Source: Pseudomonas chlororaphis subsp. aurantiaca | GTDB lineage: Bacteria > Pseudomonadota > Gammaproteobacteria > Pseudomonadales > Pseudomonadaceae | Assembly: GCF_013466605.1 (NCBI RefSeq) | Contig: NZ_CP059162.1 | Location: forward strand, 5,208,001-5,272,000 | Length of the DNA: 64,000 nt | Direction of reading: 5' to 3' | Shown here: positions 17,088 through 27,620 of the stretch, piece by piece | How the letters are laid out: every line of letters begins with the position of its first letter | How positions within the stretch are numbered: position 1 is the first letter of the stretch | The notes under the pieces: model-generated | What the model was told of the DNA's origin: nothing | Databases searched by the model: none | Seen by the model: the letters and a program-made list of their open reading frames with translations, nothing else | Made by a program: the position numbers and the translations under genes

Positions 17088-17951
17088 TTAGCGACTCCCC
17101 TCCTCCACCTGCACGCTCGCCGTCATCCCGGCGCTCAGGTTGACGCCTTCGGGCACCTTGTCGAGCCTGATGCGCACTGGAATCCGCTGCGCCAGGCGCA
17201 CCCAGTTGAACGTCGGCTCCACCTCGGCCAGCAGTTGCCCGTCCGGCGTTGCGTTGCGGTCGGTGATGCCGCGGCTGATGCTTTCCACATGCCCCTGCAA
17301 GGCTTCCCCAGCGCTCATCAGCCACACCTTGACCGGGTCGCCGACCTTGATCCGCGGCAATTTGGTTTCCTCGAAATAGGCCTGCACGTAGAAGGTCGAA
17401 TCGTCGATCAGCGCCATCACCGATTGCCCGGCATTCACATAGTTGCCTTCGGCCAGGCGCAGGTTGGTGATGTGCCCGCTACGCGGCGCGCGGACCTGGC
17501 TGCGCGCCAGGTTGAGTTCGGCGACCTTGGCGTCGGCCTGGGCCTGGCGCAGCTCGCCACGGGCCACACCGGCATTGATCTGCGCGTTCTCCCGCAGCTC
17601 GGCACTGATGGCCTGCGGGCCGAGGCTGGCTCGGCGGCTGGCTTCGCGCTCCTTCAGGTTGAGTTGCTGCTGGCGGGTCTGCACCACCGCCTGGGCCTTC
17701 TCCAGCGCCGCCTCGAAGCGATCGCGGTCGATACTCAGCAACAAGTCGCCGGCCTTCACCGCCTGGTTGTCATGGGCCTTGAGCTCACGCACCCAGCCCG
17801 AGACGTCGGGGGCGACTATCACCACGTCGGCGCGAATCCGCGCGTCCCGGGTCCAGGGCGTGAGCATGTAGTACTGCCACAGGTGAAAGCCAGCAAACAG
17901 CGCCGCCGCCACCAGGCACAGGGTAAAAGCGATACGTACGGAAGCACGCAT
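17088..17951 (-). CDS. Membrane fusion protein, AaeA/EmrA-like
   Basis: A 287-aa HlyD-family periplasmic adaptor. One N-terminal membrane anchor (about residues 7-27) is followed by the biotinyl-lipoyl halves (DVSGWVRELKAHDNQAVKAG ... LDRDRF-like), a coiled-coil hairpin around residues 75-140 and the RAPRSGHITNLRLAEGNYV lipoyl half. The start ATG 17951 has AAGGAG six bases upstream. It is the last gene of a three-gene operon with a DUF1656 protein and a FUSC-family permease, the same composition as aaeXAB (aromatic carboxylic acid efflux). Substrate is inferred only. Confidence 0.88.
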   Translation of the reverse strand: MRASVRIAFTLCLVAAALFAGFHLWQYYMLTPWTRDARIRADVVIVAPDVSGWVRELKAHDNQAVKAGDLLLSIDRDRFEAALEKAQAVVQTRQQQLNLKEREASRRASLGPQAISAELRENAQINAGVARGELRQAQADAKVAELNLARSQVRAPRSGHITNLRLAEGNYVNAGQSVMALIDDSTFYVQAYFEETKLPRIKVGDPVKVWLMSAGEALQGHVESISRGITDRNATPDGQLLAEVEPTFNWVRLAQRIPVRIRLDKVPEGVNLSAGMTASVQVEEGSR

Positions 17952-17961
17952 GAACAACTCC

Positions 17962-18168
17962 TTATAAAGGTCCGAGTACGACAGTGACCAACGTCAGGAC
18001 ACAGACGTACAAGGCCACATCGAACAGTGCTTCGTGCCAGATCCAGCGTCCCAGCGGCGTTGCGCGCAACAGCATGCGCAACGCCCCGGTCAACACCAGT
18101 GCCAGCACCACATAAATCAGAAACGGGCTGAGCAATACTCCGCCCAGCGACCACTCACGCAGCCCCAT
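17962..18168 (-). CDS. DUF1656 small membrane protein (AaeX-like)
   Basis: A 68-aa inner-membrane protein with two predicted helices (about residues 10-32 and 47-66), of the DUF1656 family. In E. coli the equivalent aaeX lies in the aaeXAB efflux operon. Its start overlaps the end of the FUSC permease gene by 14 bp and it is followed 10 bp later by the adaptor gene, so translation is probably coupled. Function unknown. Confidence 0.88.
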   Translation of the reverse strand: MGLREWSLGGVLLSPFLIYVVLALVLTGALRMLLRATPLGRWIWHEALFDVALYVCVLTLVTVVLGPL

Positions 18169-20143
18169 GGTTTTCCTCCTGCTGCCGGCACCAGGTGCGC
18201 CAGCTCTTCTGCAATTGCACCACCGCGCCCTGGGCCAGCTTCAACGCATCGCTGGGCGGTTGGCTGCCCAGGGATTCGAGCATGGCGGTGCTGGCGTCGG
18301 CCAGCGCATCGCCGCGACCGGCCCCCGGCCCGCGCTCCAGTACCTGCTCCAGATACTCGAAATAGCGTCGCTGCGAGGCATCCGCGGGCACCTGGGCCAC
18401 CGCCAGGCTCAACCGCAGGTGCATCAGTTCGTCGCCGATATCCAGGCCCAGCAGGCCATCGTCCCAGCGGCTGCGCGCCTGCTCCGGCAATTCCGGGTAA
18501 TGCCGCGCCAGTTGCAGCAGGCGATCGGCCATGCGCCCGCCGAACCAGCTTTCCGCGCCGCGCAGGTTGCGCCGGGTCAAGCGCACCAGATCCTGCAGGG
18601 TCGCCGCCAGCAGGCGCCGCCCGTGCCAGGCCGGGTTGCGCAGGATCAGCAGGTGAAACGCCAGCACCGCGGCGCCTACGCCGAGCACCATCGCCTGGGC
18701 GCTGTTGAAGAAGTTCGCGACGTCGAACGTCATCTGATTCTGAGGCGAAATCAGCACCACGAAGTGCAGGCAGAACGAGGTGGCCGTGGCGCCGATCTGG
18801 GGTTTGGCCATGCCTAGCGCGCCGAAAAACAGCGGTACGCCCATGGCCATCGCCAGCAGGGCAAAACTACTCCACTGCGGCAGCAGGATCTGCCCGACCA
18901 CGAAGGCCACCGGAATCGCCAGGAAGATGCCGCGCATGAAACTCATGCCGATCTGCGCACCGTTTTCCCGACTGGCGAACAGGCCGCACACCACGCAGGT
19001 CAGCAGCATCGCCCCCGAGGCCGCCGGCCAGGCGGTGGCCAGCCAGAAACAGGCCACGGTGAGAAAGGCCAGGGCACTGCGCGCGCCAAACAGCAACGCC
19101 AGCGACAGATCGCGATGGGGGCTCAGGGTCGCCGGCTGCTCGACCGACGCCTTGCCCTCCTCCACCGCCTGCAGCGCCGCGCCGGCGGCCAGGGCGGTAT
19201 CCAGCAGCAGGGTGAAACGGGCCAGGCAATAGCTTTGCGCCGAACTGATGGCCGAGCCATGGGAAGCGTCCAGCAACTGCGGCCGCAACGCCTGCAAGGT
19301 CGGCTTGTCCATGGCCGCCAGGGCCTGCTGCACCTGGTCCATCCATGGTGCCAGTTGGTCCGCTTCGGCCTGGTCCAATTGTTTCCATTGCCGGCGCACC
19401 GAACGGGAAATCCGCAGCAACATCAGCAGCTTCTGGCTCAGGCCGCTGATCGCCCGTGCCCGCTGCCGACCCGACGGACCTTCGAACCAGGCATGTTCGC
19501 GCTGCGAGTCCACGGCGACGATGCGCCCGAGGATTTCCAGCAACCCCTTGCGCGCCAGGGCATCGCCGGCCAGGGTCGCCCGCGCCGCCTGCATGCCGCT
19601 TTGCCAGGCGCTACGCGCCTGGGCGGTCAACTGCCGCTCGACCCGCATCGGCCAGAGCAAGGCACTGCTGGCGGTGGCGCAGATAATGCCCAGGGAAATT
19701 TCCGTACAACGCGCCACGGCCTGATCGAATATCGACAACGGGTGAGAGATCGCCGGCAAGGCAATGATCGCCACGGTGTAGCCGGCCAGCACGAACGAAT
19801 AGGACCAGGCGCTGCGCAGCAAGGTCGAACTGGCGGTGCACAGCCCCAGCCACAGCGCCAGGGCCAGCAGGAACAGCCAGGGCGTCTGGGCGAACAGCCC
19901 CATGAACAGCACCGACATGCAGGTGCCCACCAACGTCCCCACCAACCGTGCCATGCCTTTTTGCAGGACCATCCCGGACAGCGGCTGGGCGACGATGATC
20001 GCCGTCATCAGGGCCCAGGAAGGCTGCTGCAACCCCCAGCGCATGGCCAGCCACAACGCCAGGCCGGCGCCGAGCACGGTCTTGATCGCGAACTGCACGG
20101 CCGGGAGATTGGGGGCAAACAGCGCCTGCAAAGTGATACGCAC
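18155..20143 (-). CDS. FUSC-family efflux permease, AaeB-like
   Basis: A 662-aa inner-membrane protein of the fusaric-acid-resistance/AaeB family. Two sets of hydrophobic helices (about residues 15-165 and 350-490) flank a large cytosolic region, the usual layout of FUSC permeases. The N-terminal NLPAVQFAIKTVLGAGLALW and the second-half RSALAFLTVACFWLATAWPA match the repeated family motif. With the DUF1656 protein and the HlyD-type adaptor it should form an aromatic-acid or fusaric-acid-like exporter. No regulator gene is adjacent. Confidence 0.88.
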   Translation of the reverse strand: MRITLQALFAPNLPAVQFAIKTVLGAGLALWLAMRWGLQQPSWALMTAIIVAQPLSGMVLQKGMARLVGTLVGTCMSVLFMGLFAQTPWLFLLALALWLGLCTASSTLLRSAWSYSFVLAGYTVAIIALPAISHPLSIFDQAVARCTEISLGIICATASSALLWPMRVERQLTAQARSAWQSGMQAARATLAGDALARKGLLEILGRIVAVDSQREHAWFEGPSGRQRARAISGLSQKLLMLLRISRSVRRQWKQLDQAEADQLAPWMDQVQQALAAMDKPTLQALRPQLLDASHGSAISSAQSYCLARFTLLLDTALAAGAALQAVEEGKASVEQPATLSPHRDLSLALLFGARSALAFLTVACFWLATAWPAASGAMLLTCVVCGLFASRENGAQIGMSFMRGIFLAIPVAFVVGQILLPQWSSFALLAMAMGVPLFFGALGMAKPQIGATATSFCLHFVVLISPQNQMTFDVANFFNSAQAMVLGVGAAVLAFHLLILRNPAWHGRRLLAATLQDLVRLTRRNLRGAESWFGGRMADRLLQLARHYPELPEQARSRWDDGLLGLDIGDELMHLRLSLAVAQVPADASQRRYFEYLEQVLERGPGAGRGDALADASTAMLESLGSQPPSDALKLAQGAVVQLQKSWRTWCRQQEENHGAA

Positions 20144-20258
20144 GGAAAGAACCCTGGGAAGGACAAAACAACGATAGATGCACTGAAACGAGAAATGACG
20201 CTCGCAAATTATTAGCTAGCTAACTATCAGTCGTCCAGTATTAATTTTCAGGCACAAA

Positions 20259-20285
20259 AAAAACGCCAGACAGGCTGGCGTTTTT
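20259..20285. terminator. Bidirectional terminator
   Basis: AAAAA-CGCCAG-ACAGG-CTGGCG-TTTTT, with a longer T-run on the minus strand. It ends the DUF2383 gene, whose stop is 16 bp away. Confidence 0.9.
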
Positions 20286-20300
20286 GACAGGTTTGACCCG

Positions 20301-20768
20301 TTATGAACGGGCGCGGGCCTGGTTGCGCAAGGCTTTGACCTGATCGTGGTTGCGCTGTACGCCATGGTACTGGCGCTCCACCAGGTCACGGATGCCGACC
20401 AGATTGTGTTTGCTGATTTTCTCCAGCGCGTTTTTGTAGGCTTTCAGCGCATGGTCTTCACCGCGCTCGGCCTCGTTGAGCACCGCTTCTTCATCCTTGC
20501 CGGTCAGCAGCGACTTGAGGTCGACCCAACGGCGGTGCAGGTCACCGCTGACGCTGGTGGAGGTTTCCGGATCGCCGCCCAACGAACGCACGCTGGCCTG
20601 CAATTCGGCCGCGGCGGTGGCGCAATCGGCGGAGCGCTTGACGAACAGCGCTTTCAGCTCAGGATGCTTGATGTCTTCTGCGCAGGTCTTGAACCCCTCC
20701 TGACCGTCCTTACTGGTTTCGATCAGGTCGTTGAGGATCGAAATCGCTTCTTTGTTGATGTCAGTCAT
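20301..20768 (-). CDS. PA2169-family four-helix-bundle protein (DUF2383)
   Basis: A 155-aa soluble, helix-rich protein of the DUF2383 / PA2169-type ferritin-like bundle family: N-terminal ISILNDLIETSKDGQEGF, then SVRSLGGDPETSTSVSGDLH and the C-terminal RDLVERQYHGVQRNHDQV with the conserved ER-YxxVxxNHD pattern. Members are stress or stationary-phase induced; biochemical role unknown. An A+T-rich palindrome lies upstream. Confidence 0.88.
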   Translation of the reverse strand: MTDINKEAISILNDLIETSKDGQEGFKTCAEDIKHPELKALFVKRSADCATAAAELQASVRSLGGDPETSTSVSGDLHRRWVDLKSLLTGKDEEAVLNEAERGEDHALKAYKNALEKISKHNLVGIRDLVERQYHGVQRNHDQVKALRNQARARS

Positions 20769-20854
20769 TTTCTATTCCTTCCAGGTTGAGGGAGTTGTGA
20801 TAGGTGTTGCACCCTGCGTGCCAGTCCTGGAATGAAAATTTTTCCATTATTTTC

Positions 20855-20870
20855 AAAAAGTTAACTTTTT
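20855..20870. promoter_or_regulatory. 16-bp A/T palindrome in divergent promoter
   Basis: AAAAAGTTAACTTTTT is a perfect palindrome between the divergent DUF2383 and DUF3820 genes, inside an A+T-rich stretch (about 20830-20900). It could be an operator or a promoter up-element. Confidence 0.45.
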
Positions 20871-20972
20871 TACCGCTTTCTGTATCCGCGTTATTTGCAT
20901 GATCTGTCATTTGGCCTGCATGCAGAATGCCTGTATTTTCCAAGGTGTTCGTCACCTCAACAGACAACCGCC

Positions 20973-21209
20973 ATGAATCCCGAAAAACTTGAACTTCTGG
21001 TCACCCGCGAAATGCCCTACGGCAAGTACAAGGGCCGCATCCTCGCCGACCTGCCCGGTCCCTACCTGAACTGGTTCGCCCGCGAAGGTTTCCCCCACGG
21101 CGAGCTGGGCGGCCTGTTGGCATTGATGCAGGAAATCGATCACAACGGCCTTTCCGATCTACTGGACCCACTGCGCGCCAAACACGGCAAACCCAAACCC
21201 CGTCATTAA
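20973..21209 (+). CDS. DUF3820 family protein
   Basis: A 78-aa soluble protein of the DUF3820 family, recognised by MPYGKYKGRILADLP and YLNWFAREGFPHGELGGLL, the conserved PFGKYKG and YL-x-WF blocks. Family members are annotated as putative quorum-sensing-regulated virulence factors, with no established activity. It precedes the class V aminotransferase gene by 10 bp and is probably co-transcribed with it. Confidence 0.85.
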   Translation: MNPEKLELLVTREMPYGKYKGRILADLPGPYLNWFAREGFPHGELGGLLALMQEIDHNGLSDLLDPLRAKHGKPKPRH

Positions 21210-21219
21210 GAAGCCCGCC

Positions 21220-22407
21220 ATGCCAAGCAATGCCCAACTCGCCCGCGACGAAGACTATTGGCTGGCCATTGCCCAGCGCTATGACGTCGAACCCGGGCCG
21301 ATCAACCTGGAAAACGGCTATTTCGGGCGCATGAGCCGCGCCGTGGTCGAGGAATACCAGCGCCAGATCGACTTCGTGAACCGCAGCAACTCGGTGCATG
21401 TGCGCCAGCATTTCGAACAGATCGGCAATCTGCAGATTCGACAGCAATTGGCCGAACTGCTCGGCGTCGACCGCCAGGCCATCGCCCTCACCCGCAGCGC
21501 TTCGGAGGCGCTGCAATCGCTGATCCGCAACTACAACCGCCTGCAGCCGGGCGACCAGGTGCTGTTCAGCGACCTGGAATACGACAGCGTCAAGGGCGCC
21601 ATGCGCTGGCTGGCGCGTCATCGGGGGGTCGAGGTCATCGAGATCGAGCACGCCCACCCGGCGAGCTTCGACAGCCTGCTGGCCAGCTATCGCGAAGCCT
21701 TCGAGCGCTACCCACGGCTGAAGCTGATGGCCCTGACGCATGTCACGCATCGCAGCGGGCTGGTGCTGCCGGTCCAGGCCATTGCCCTGGATGCCCGCGA
21801 ACGGGGAATCGACGTCATCCTCGACGGCGCCCACGCCCTGGCCCAGGTCGATTTCGAGCTCAGCGAACTCGACGTGGCGTTCGCCGGCTATAACCTGCAG
21901 AAATGGATGGGCGCGCCGCTGAGCCTGGGTTTTGTCTATATCGACCCGCAACGCCTGGCCGATATCGACCCGGACATGGGCGAGCAACGTTATGCCCTGG
22001 ACGATATCCGCTCACGGGCGCCCTATGGCACGCCGAACATTCCGGCCTGGCTGACCTTGCCCCAGGTGTTCGAGGAGCACCGCAGCATGGGCGGTTCGGC
22101 CCTCAAGGGCGCGCGCCTGAATTACCTGCGCGACCTGTGGGTGAGCCAGGTGCGCGACCTGCCCGGCATTGAAGTCATGACCCCGGACGATCCACGGCTG
22201 TATTGCGGCATCACCTCGTTTCGCTTCACCCGCCAACCGGACCAGCAGGCGATGGCCGAACGGCTGCTCAAGGAATACAACCTGTTCACCGTGGCGCGCA
22301 GCGGTTCGCGTTGCGGGCCCTGTATCCGCGTGACTCCGGGCTTTACCACGCCAAGCGGGGATATCCAGTTGCTGGTCGAGGCATTGACTGAACTGGCGGC
22401 CCAGTAA
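21220..22407 (+). CDS. Class V aminotransferase (isopenicillin-N-epimerase-like)
   Basis: A 395-aa PLP-dependent enzyme of the class V aminotransferase / IPN-epimerase-like group. INLENGYFGRMSRAVVEEYQ (about residues 28-47) is the substrate-side N-terminal motif, LTRSASEALQ the phosphate-binding segment, DGAHALAQVDF holds the PLP-ring aspartate and NLQKWMGAP contains the Schiff-base lysine. The C-terminal RFTRQPDQQAMAERLLKEYN region is the small domain. Substrate is not identifiable. It follows the DUF3820 gene closely. Confidence 0.87.
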   Translation: MPSNAQLARDEDYWLAIAQRYDVEPGPINLENGYFGRMSRAVVEEYQRQIDFVNRSNSVHVRQHFEQIGNLQIRQQLAELLGVDRQAIALTRSASEALQSLIRNYNRLQPGDQVLFSDLEYDSVKGAMRWLARHRGVEVIEIEHAHPASFDSLLASYREAFERYPRLKLMALTHVTHRSGLVLPVQAIALDARERGIDVILDGAHALAQVDFELSELDVAFAGYNLQKWMGAPLSLGFVYIDPQRLADIDPDMGEQRYALDDIRSRAPYGTPNIPAWLTLPQVFEEHRSMGGSALKGARLNYLRDLWVSQVRDLPGIEVMTPDDPRLYCGITSFRFTRQPDQQAMAERLLKEYNLFTVARSGSRCGPCIRVTPGFTTPSGDIQLLVEALTELAAQ

Positions 22408-22448
22408 CCTGTAGCGGCCATTCAGATCGCGTTGCCCGCCCCGGCGTC

Positions 22449-22474
22449 ATCGCGCGCAAGCTGCGCTCCTACAG
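22449..22474. repeat. Single REP-like half
   Basis: CATCGCGCGCAAGCTGCGCTCCTACAG resembles one arm of the family B REP (GAGC-aGGCTTGC-CGCGA). The partner arm is not evident, so it is a solitary or decayed copy. Confidence 0.5.
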
Positions 22475-22509
22475 AAGAGCGCGCGTCGCCAGGCAGCTTT
22501 TCTCCAGGC

Positions 22510-22542
22510 AAAAAAAAACGGTGCACCGACCAAGCGCACCGT
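22510..22542 (-). terminator. Terminator of the zwf-pgl-eda operon
   Basis: Stem ACGGTGC / GCACCGT with an 11-nt loop; on the minus strand it runs into eight T residues. About 50 bp beyond the eda stop. Confidence 0.88.
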
Positions 22543-22590
22543 AAAGCCGTAGAACACACCAACGAATCTTTGAAAAAAGCAGGAAACCTG

Positions 22591-23256
22591 TCAGTCCAGC
22601 AGCGCCAGGGCCTCGGCCGTGCACTCCTGGATCCGCGCCCAGTCGCCGTTCTTGATCCACTCGGGATCGAGCATCCAGCTACCGCCGACGCACATCACGT
22701 TCTTCAATGCCATGTAGCTCTTGATATTGGCCGGGCCGACACCGCCGGTCGGGCAGAATTTCACCTCGCCGAACGGGCCACCCAGGGCCTTGATCGCGGC
22801 CACGCCGCCACTGACTTCCGCCGGGAACAGCTTGAAGCGGCGATAGCCCAGGCTGTAACCCTCCATGATCCCGGAGGCATTGCTGATCCCCGGCAACAGC
22901 GGGATCGGGCTGGCGACGCTGGCTTCCAGCAGGTCGCGGGTAATGCCCGGGGTGACGATGAACTGCGAACCGGCGGCTTCGGCGGCGGCCAGCATCTGCC
23001 GATCGAGCACGGTACCGGCGCCGGTCACCAGCTCCGGACGCTGCTCGCGCAGGATCTGGATGGCCTTGAGGCCGAACTGCGAACGCAGGGTCACTTCCAG
23101 CGCGGTCAGGCCACCGGCGGCCAGGGCGTCGGCCAGCGGCAGCACGTCCTGTTCGCGGGCGATGGTGATCACCGGCAGAATCCGCGCCTTGGCGCAGAGG
23201 CTGTCGATCAGGGCAACTTTGTCCGCCATGGAAACGGTCGGTTGTGGGTTTGTCAT
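22591..23256 (-). CDS. eda: KDPG aldolase
   Basis: A 221-aa class I aldolase splitting 2-keto-3-deoxy-6-phosphogluconate into pyruvate and glyceraldehyde-3-phosphate, the last step of the Entner-Doudoroff pathway. GAGTVLDRQM, FIVTPGITRDLLE and RRFKLFPAEVSGG (with the Schiff-base lysine) are as expected. I prefer ATG 23256 (MTNPQPTVSMADKVALID, AAGGA upstream); ATG 23283 would add nine residues and overlap pgl. Third gene of the zwf-pgl-eda operon. Confidence 0.95.
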   Translation of the reverse strand: MTNPQPTVSMADKVALIDSLCAKARILPVITIAREQDVLPLADALAAGGLTALEVTLRSQFGLKAIQILREQRPELVTGAGTVLDRQMLAAAEAAGSQFIVTPGITRDLLEASVASPIPLLPGISNASGIMEGYSLGYRRFKLFPAEVSGGVAAIKALGGPFGEVKFCPTGGVGPANIKSYMALKNVMCVGGSWMLDPEWIKNGDWARIQECTAEALALLD

Positions 23257-23273
23257 AGCGGCTGATCCTTGGC

Positions 23274-23973
23274 TCATGGGCACCAGTAAATCTCTAACGG
23301 AGGTTGCAGGAAGGCACGAATCGGCATCGCGGCGACATCGTCACCGGCCAGTGCGGCACTCAGGGTGGTCAACTTGGATTGACCGGAAATCGACAACACG
23401 CTGTAGGTGGCCGAAGCCAGCAAGGCGCGGCTCATGCTCAGGCGCTGATGCGGCACGCTCGGCGCCAGCATCGGCCAGCAGCGCCGCTGACCGTCGGCCC
23501 GCAGGGCTTCGGTCAGGTTCGGGCTGTTAGGGAACAGCGAGGCGGTATGACCGTCGTCGCCCATGCCCAGGATCAGCACGTCGATGGCCGACAACTCGGC
23601 CAGCAGACGATCGGCCTGCACCGCGGCCTGTTCGAGGTTCGCCGCGGCGTTGTACAGGCTGAGGAACTTCGCCTTGGCCGCCGGCCCTTGCAGCAGATAG
23701 CGCTTGAGCAGGCCGGCGTTGCTGTCGGCATGCTCCACCGGTACCCAGCGCTCGTCCGCCAGGGTGATCAGGACCTTGGACCAGTCCAGGTGCTGCTTGG
23801 CCAGGTGCTGGAAAAACGCCACCGGGCTGCGCCCGCCGGACACCACCAGGGTGGCTTCGCCGCGAACCTGGATCGCCTGGCTCAGTTGCCCGGCCACCTT
23901 CAGCGCCAGGCCTTCGGCCAACAGCGCCGGGCTATGGAACTCGTGGGCGTGTACGCCCGCGGGCAGTTTCAAT

Positions 23974-23987
<14 letters not shown>
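23274..23987 (-). CDS. pgl: 6-phosphogluconolactonase
   Basis: A 237-aa enzyme hydrolysing 6-phosphogluconolactone. Family features: [18 protein letters not shown] (phosphate-binding loop), [19 protein letters not shown] and [20 protein letters not shown] with the catalytic histidine. Its start overlaps the zwf stop by 14 bp, indicating coupled translation. Confidence 0.95.
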
Positions 23988-25443
<1,456 letters not shown>

Positions 25444-25448
25444 GATGT

Positions 25449-25456
25449 TTGTTCTT
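25449..25456 (-). promoter_or_regulatory. Crc/Hfq-type A-rich motif at zwf start
   Basis: AAGAACAA (AAnAAnAA) on the zwf mRNA, six bases before the ATG. Matches the catabolite-activity motif bound by Hfq/Crc in pseudomonads. Confidence 0.55.
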
Positions 25457-25508
25457 TTATCAAGTTAAGCTACAAATACCTTTTTTCAAGGCATCACTCA
25501 AGGGAAAA

Positions 25509-25525
25509 TGTAGTAATAACCACAA
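25509..25525. promoter_or_regulatory. Candidate degenerate HexR site in zwf-hexR spacer
   Basis: TGTAGTAATAACCACAA (reverse: TTGTGGTTATTACTACA) is a pseudopalindrome with TTGT/ACAA-like ends. It resembles the HexR operator but its spacing is not the exact TTGT-N7/8-ACAA. zwf is a known HexR target in P. putida. Confidence 0.5.
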
Positions 25526-25643
25526 CATTTTAGCAAAATACAGATTCGAAGTGGTGGTCCGTCGGAGCCATCAGTAGGATAGGCCACCGCCAAAGACCGG
25601 TTAAGACCGGCTTCCTTTGCATTGCCGAACCAGGAAAACCCTA

Positions 25644-26513
25644 ATGGACCGCGTGCGAAATCTTCTGGAACAGATCCAGAATCGCCTTGAAGAATTGAAC
25701 AAGGCGGAACGTAAAGTCGCCGAAGTCATCCTGCTCAACCCGCAGCAGGCGACCCGTTTCAGTATTGCCGCCCTCGCCCAGGCCGCTTCGGTCAGCGAGC
25801 CGACGGTCAACCGTTTCTGCCGCTCGTTCGGCGTCAGCGGCTACCCCGAACTCAAGCTGCAACTGGCCCAGAGCCTAGCCAGCGGCGCAGCCTACGTCAG
25901 CCGCGCGGTGGAAGCCGACGACAACCCCGAAGCCTACACCCAGAAAATCTTCGGCAGCGCCATCGCCTCCCTGGACAGCGCCTGCCAGGCCCTGGACCCG
26001 AACCTGATCAGTCGCGCCGTCGACCTGTTGATCCAGGCCCGGCAGATCCACTTCTTCGGCCTCGGCGCCTCGGCCCCGGTGGCCCTCGATGCCCAGCACA
26101 AGTTCTTCCGCTTCAACCTGGCGGTGACCGCCCACGCCGATGTGCTGATGCAGCGGATGATCGCCTCGGTGGCGCACACTGGCGAGCTGTTCGTGATCAT
26201 CTCCTACACCGGGCGCACCCGCGAGCTGGTGGAAGTGGCGCGCATCGCCCGGGAAAACGGCGCCTCGGTACTCGGCCTGACCGCCGCCGGCTCGCCATTG
26301 GCCAAGGCCAGCACCCTGAGCCTGAACATCCCGCTGCCGGAAGACACCGACATCTACATGCCGATGACTTCGCGGATCATCCAGCTCACCGTGCTCGATG
26401 TCCTCGCCACCGGCATGACCCTGCGCCGCGGCGTGGACTTCCAGCCGCACCTGCGCAAGATCAAGGAAAGCCTCAACGCCAGCCGTTATCCGGTGGGCGA
26501 CGAGTACAACTGA
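25644..26513 (+). CDS. hexR: HexR, RpiR-family repressor of glucose catabolism
   Basis: A 289-aa repressor. The N-terminal RpiR helix-turn-helix covers residues 1-77 ([20 protein letters not shown]) and a SIS sugar-phosphate domain lies at about 125-255 ([39 protein letters not shown]). In P. putida HexR is released by KDPG and represses zwf-pgl-eda, edd-glk-gltRS and gap-1; the same genes surround it here, and TTGT-N7-ACAA sites lie between edd and gap. ATG 25644 gives the family length, with AGGAAA upstream. Confidence 0.95.
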   Translation: MDRVRNLLEQIQNRLEELNKAERKVAEVILLNPQQATRFSIAALAQAASVSEPTVNRFCRSFGVSGYPELKLQLAQSLASGAAYVSRAVEADDNPEAYTQKIFGSAIASLDSACQALDPNLISRAVDLLIQARQIHFFGLGASAPVALDAQHKFFRFNLAVTAHADVLMQRMIASVAHTGELFVIISYTGRTRELVEVARIARENGASVLGLTAAGSPLAKASTLSLNIPLPEDTDIYMPMTSRIIQLTVLDVLATGMTLRRGVDFQPHLRKIKESLNASRYPVGDEYN

Positions 26514-26548
26514 GTCTCGCCAGACCGCTCCTACAGGAACGCATTGGA

Positions 26549-26575
26549 CTGTAGGAGCGAGGCTTGCCCGCGATG
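26549..26575. repeat. REP element (family B)
   Basis: CTGTAGGAGCGAGGCTTGCCCGCGATG, canonical Pseudomonas REP sequence, with a short inverted partner CGCTCCTACAG at 26526-26536. Between convergent hexR and the mutarotase gene. Confidence 0.85.
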
Positions 26576-26604
26576 ACGGCATCAGCCATACCGCCAATCC
26601 GCAA

Positions 26605-27459
26605 CTAAGCCCCCGCCCGCGCCTGCAAACTCAGATGCGCCCGCTCCCCTGGCACAAGGCACAGGCTGTCGGTGCCCCCCGCCGCCGCCTCGACGCAGAC
26701 GAACCCGGACACCTCGTTCCAGCTCACCCCCAGCAGCGGCCGGCTGCCCGGATGCCAGACCACGGTGTCGGCGCTGTCGCCGGTGTCGATGCGCAATTCG
26801 CGCTGCCAGGCGTGGTCCTTGAGCTGCAATTCGCCCTCGTGGTGGAACACCCGCTGGCAGCCGCCATCGACCCGCAGCTCGCCTGTTTGCCGGCACGCCT
26901 GGCGGCTCAACTGGTCGTAACCCTCGGCGCCGTCGAGCCCAGACAGCGCTACCTCACCGACATCGCCAATACGCCAGTAGGCGTGCAAAGCCTGGCTCAG
27001 CTGGCACGGCAGGCTGTCCTGGTGCTCGGTGCTCAGGCGCAGGTCCATGTTTTCGCCCAGGTGTGCGTGCAGGTCGACCTGCCAGTCGCACAGCTGCAAC
27101 TGCCAGTGCAGGTATACGCCCTCGTCATCGCTGCGGCTGTCGAGCAGCTTCCAGTCGATCAGCCGGGCCCAGCCATGGGACGGCCAGGCGTTTTCGCTCG
27201 GGTGACGGCCATACCAGGGCCAGCACACCGGTACCCCGCCACGGATTGCCCCGACCTGCGGCCACTTCGCCGCGCACCACAGCCAGGGCTTCTGCCCGGT
27301 CGGCTGGAAATGCAGGAGCTGCGCACCCTGGCGACTGAACACCGCCTGGCACAGCGGATGGTCGATCACCAGCACGTCGCGCATCTGATAGCGCTCCCAC
27401 GCGAAAGTCGGGCGCTCGCGCAAGGATTTGAAAAAGCGTTGTAGCGGATGCTCATGCAT
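26605..27459 (-). CDS. D-hexose-6-phosphate mutarotase (YeaD-like)
   Basis: A 284-aa galactose-mutarotase-fold protein of the YeaD/glucose-6-phosphate 1-epimerase group. Features: GAQLLHFQPTGQKPWLWCA, RGGVPVCWPWYGRHP (active-site phosphate-binding region), QALHAYWRIGDV (catalytic histidine) and WNEVSGFVCVEAA near the end. It would interconvert the anomers of glucose-6-phosphate ahead of Zwf, which suits its place in the glucose cluster. It lies 161 bp after oprB, beyond oprB's terminator. Confidence 0.88.
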   Translation of the reverse strand: MHEHPLQRFFKSLRERPTFAWERYQMRDVLVIDHPLCQAVFSRQGAQLLHFQPTGQKPWLWCAAKWPQVGAIRGGVPVCWPWYGRHPSENAWPSHGWARLIDWKLLDSRSDDEGVYLHWQLQLCDWQVDLHAHLGENMDLRLSTEHQDSLPCQLSQALHAYWRIGDVGEVALSGLDGAEGYDQLSRQACRQTGELRVDGGCQRVFHHEGELQLKDHAWQRELRIDTGDSADTVVWHPGSRPLLGVSWNEVSGFVCVEAAAGGTDSLCLVPGERAHLSLQARAGA

Positions 27460-27551
27460 GGGCCACGGTCCTGAAGATCATTGCTGTACCGATATTCATC
27501 ATTGATGCGCAAAGCCCTGTAGCCGCTGCCGCAGGGAGCGGGTTCGTCCCC

Positions 27552-27585
27552 AAAAAAAAGCGGATAGCCTGGGCCATCCGCAAAA
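27552..27585 (-). terminator. Terminator of oprB
   Basis: Imperfect stem GCGGAT-A-GCC / GGC-C-ATCCGC (27560-27581) followed on the minus strand by eight T residues, about 35 bp after the oprB stop. Confidence 0.85.
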
Positions 27586-27620
27586 ATGCGCACATAGAGG
27601 AGGAGCTTATCGCAACAGCG

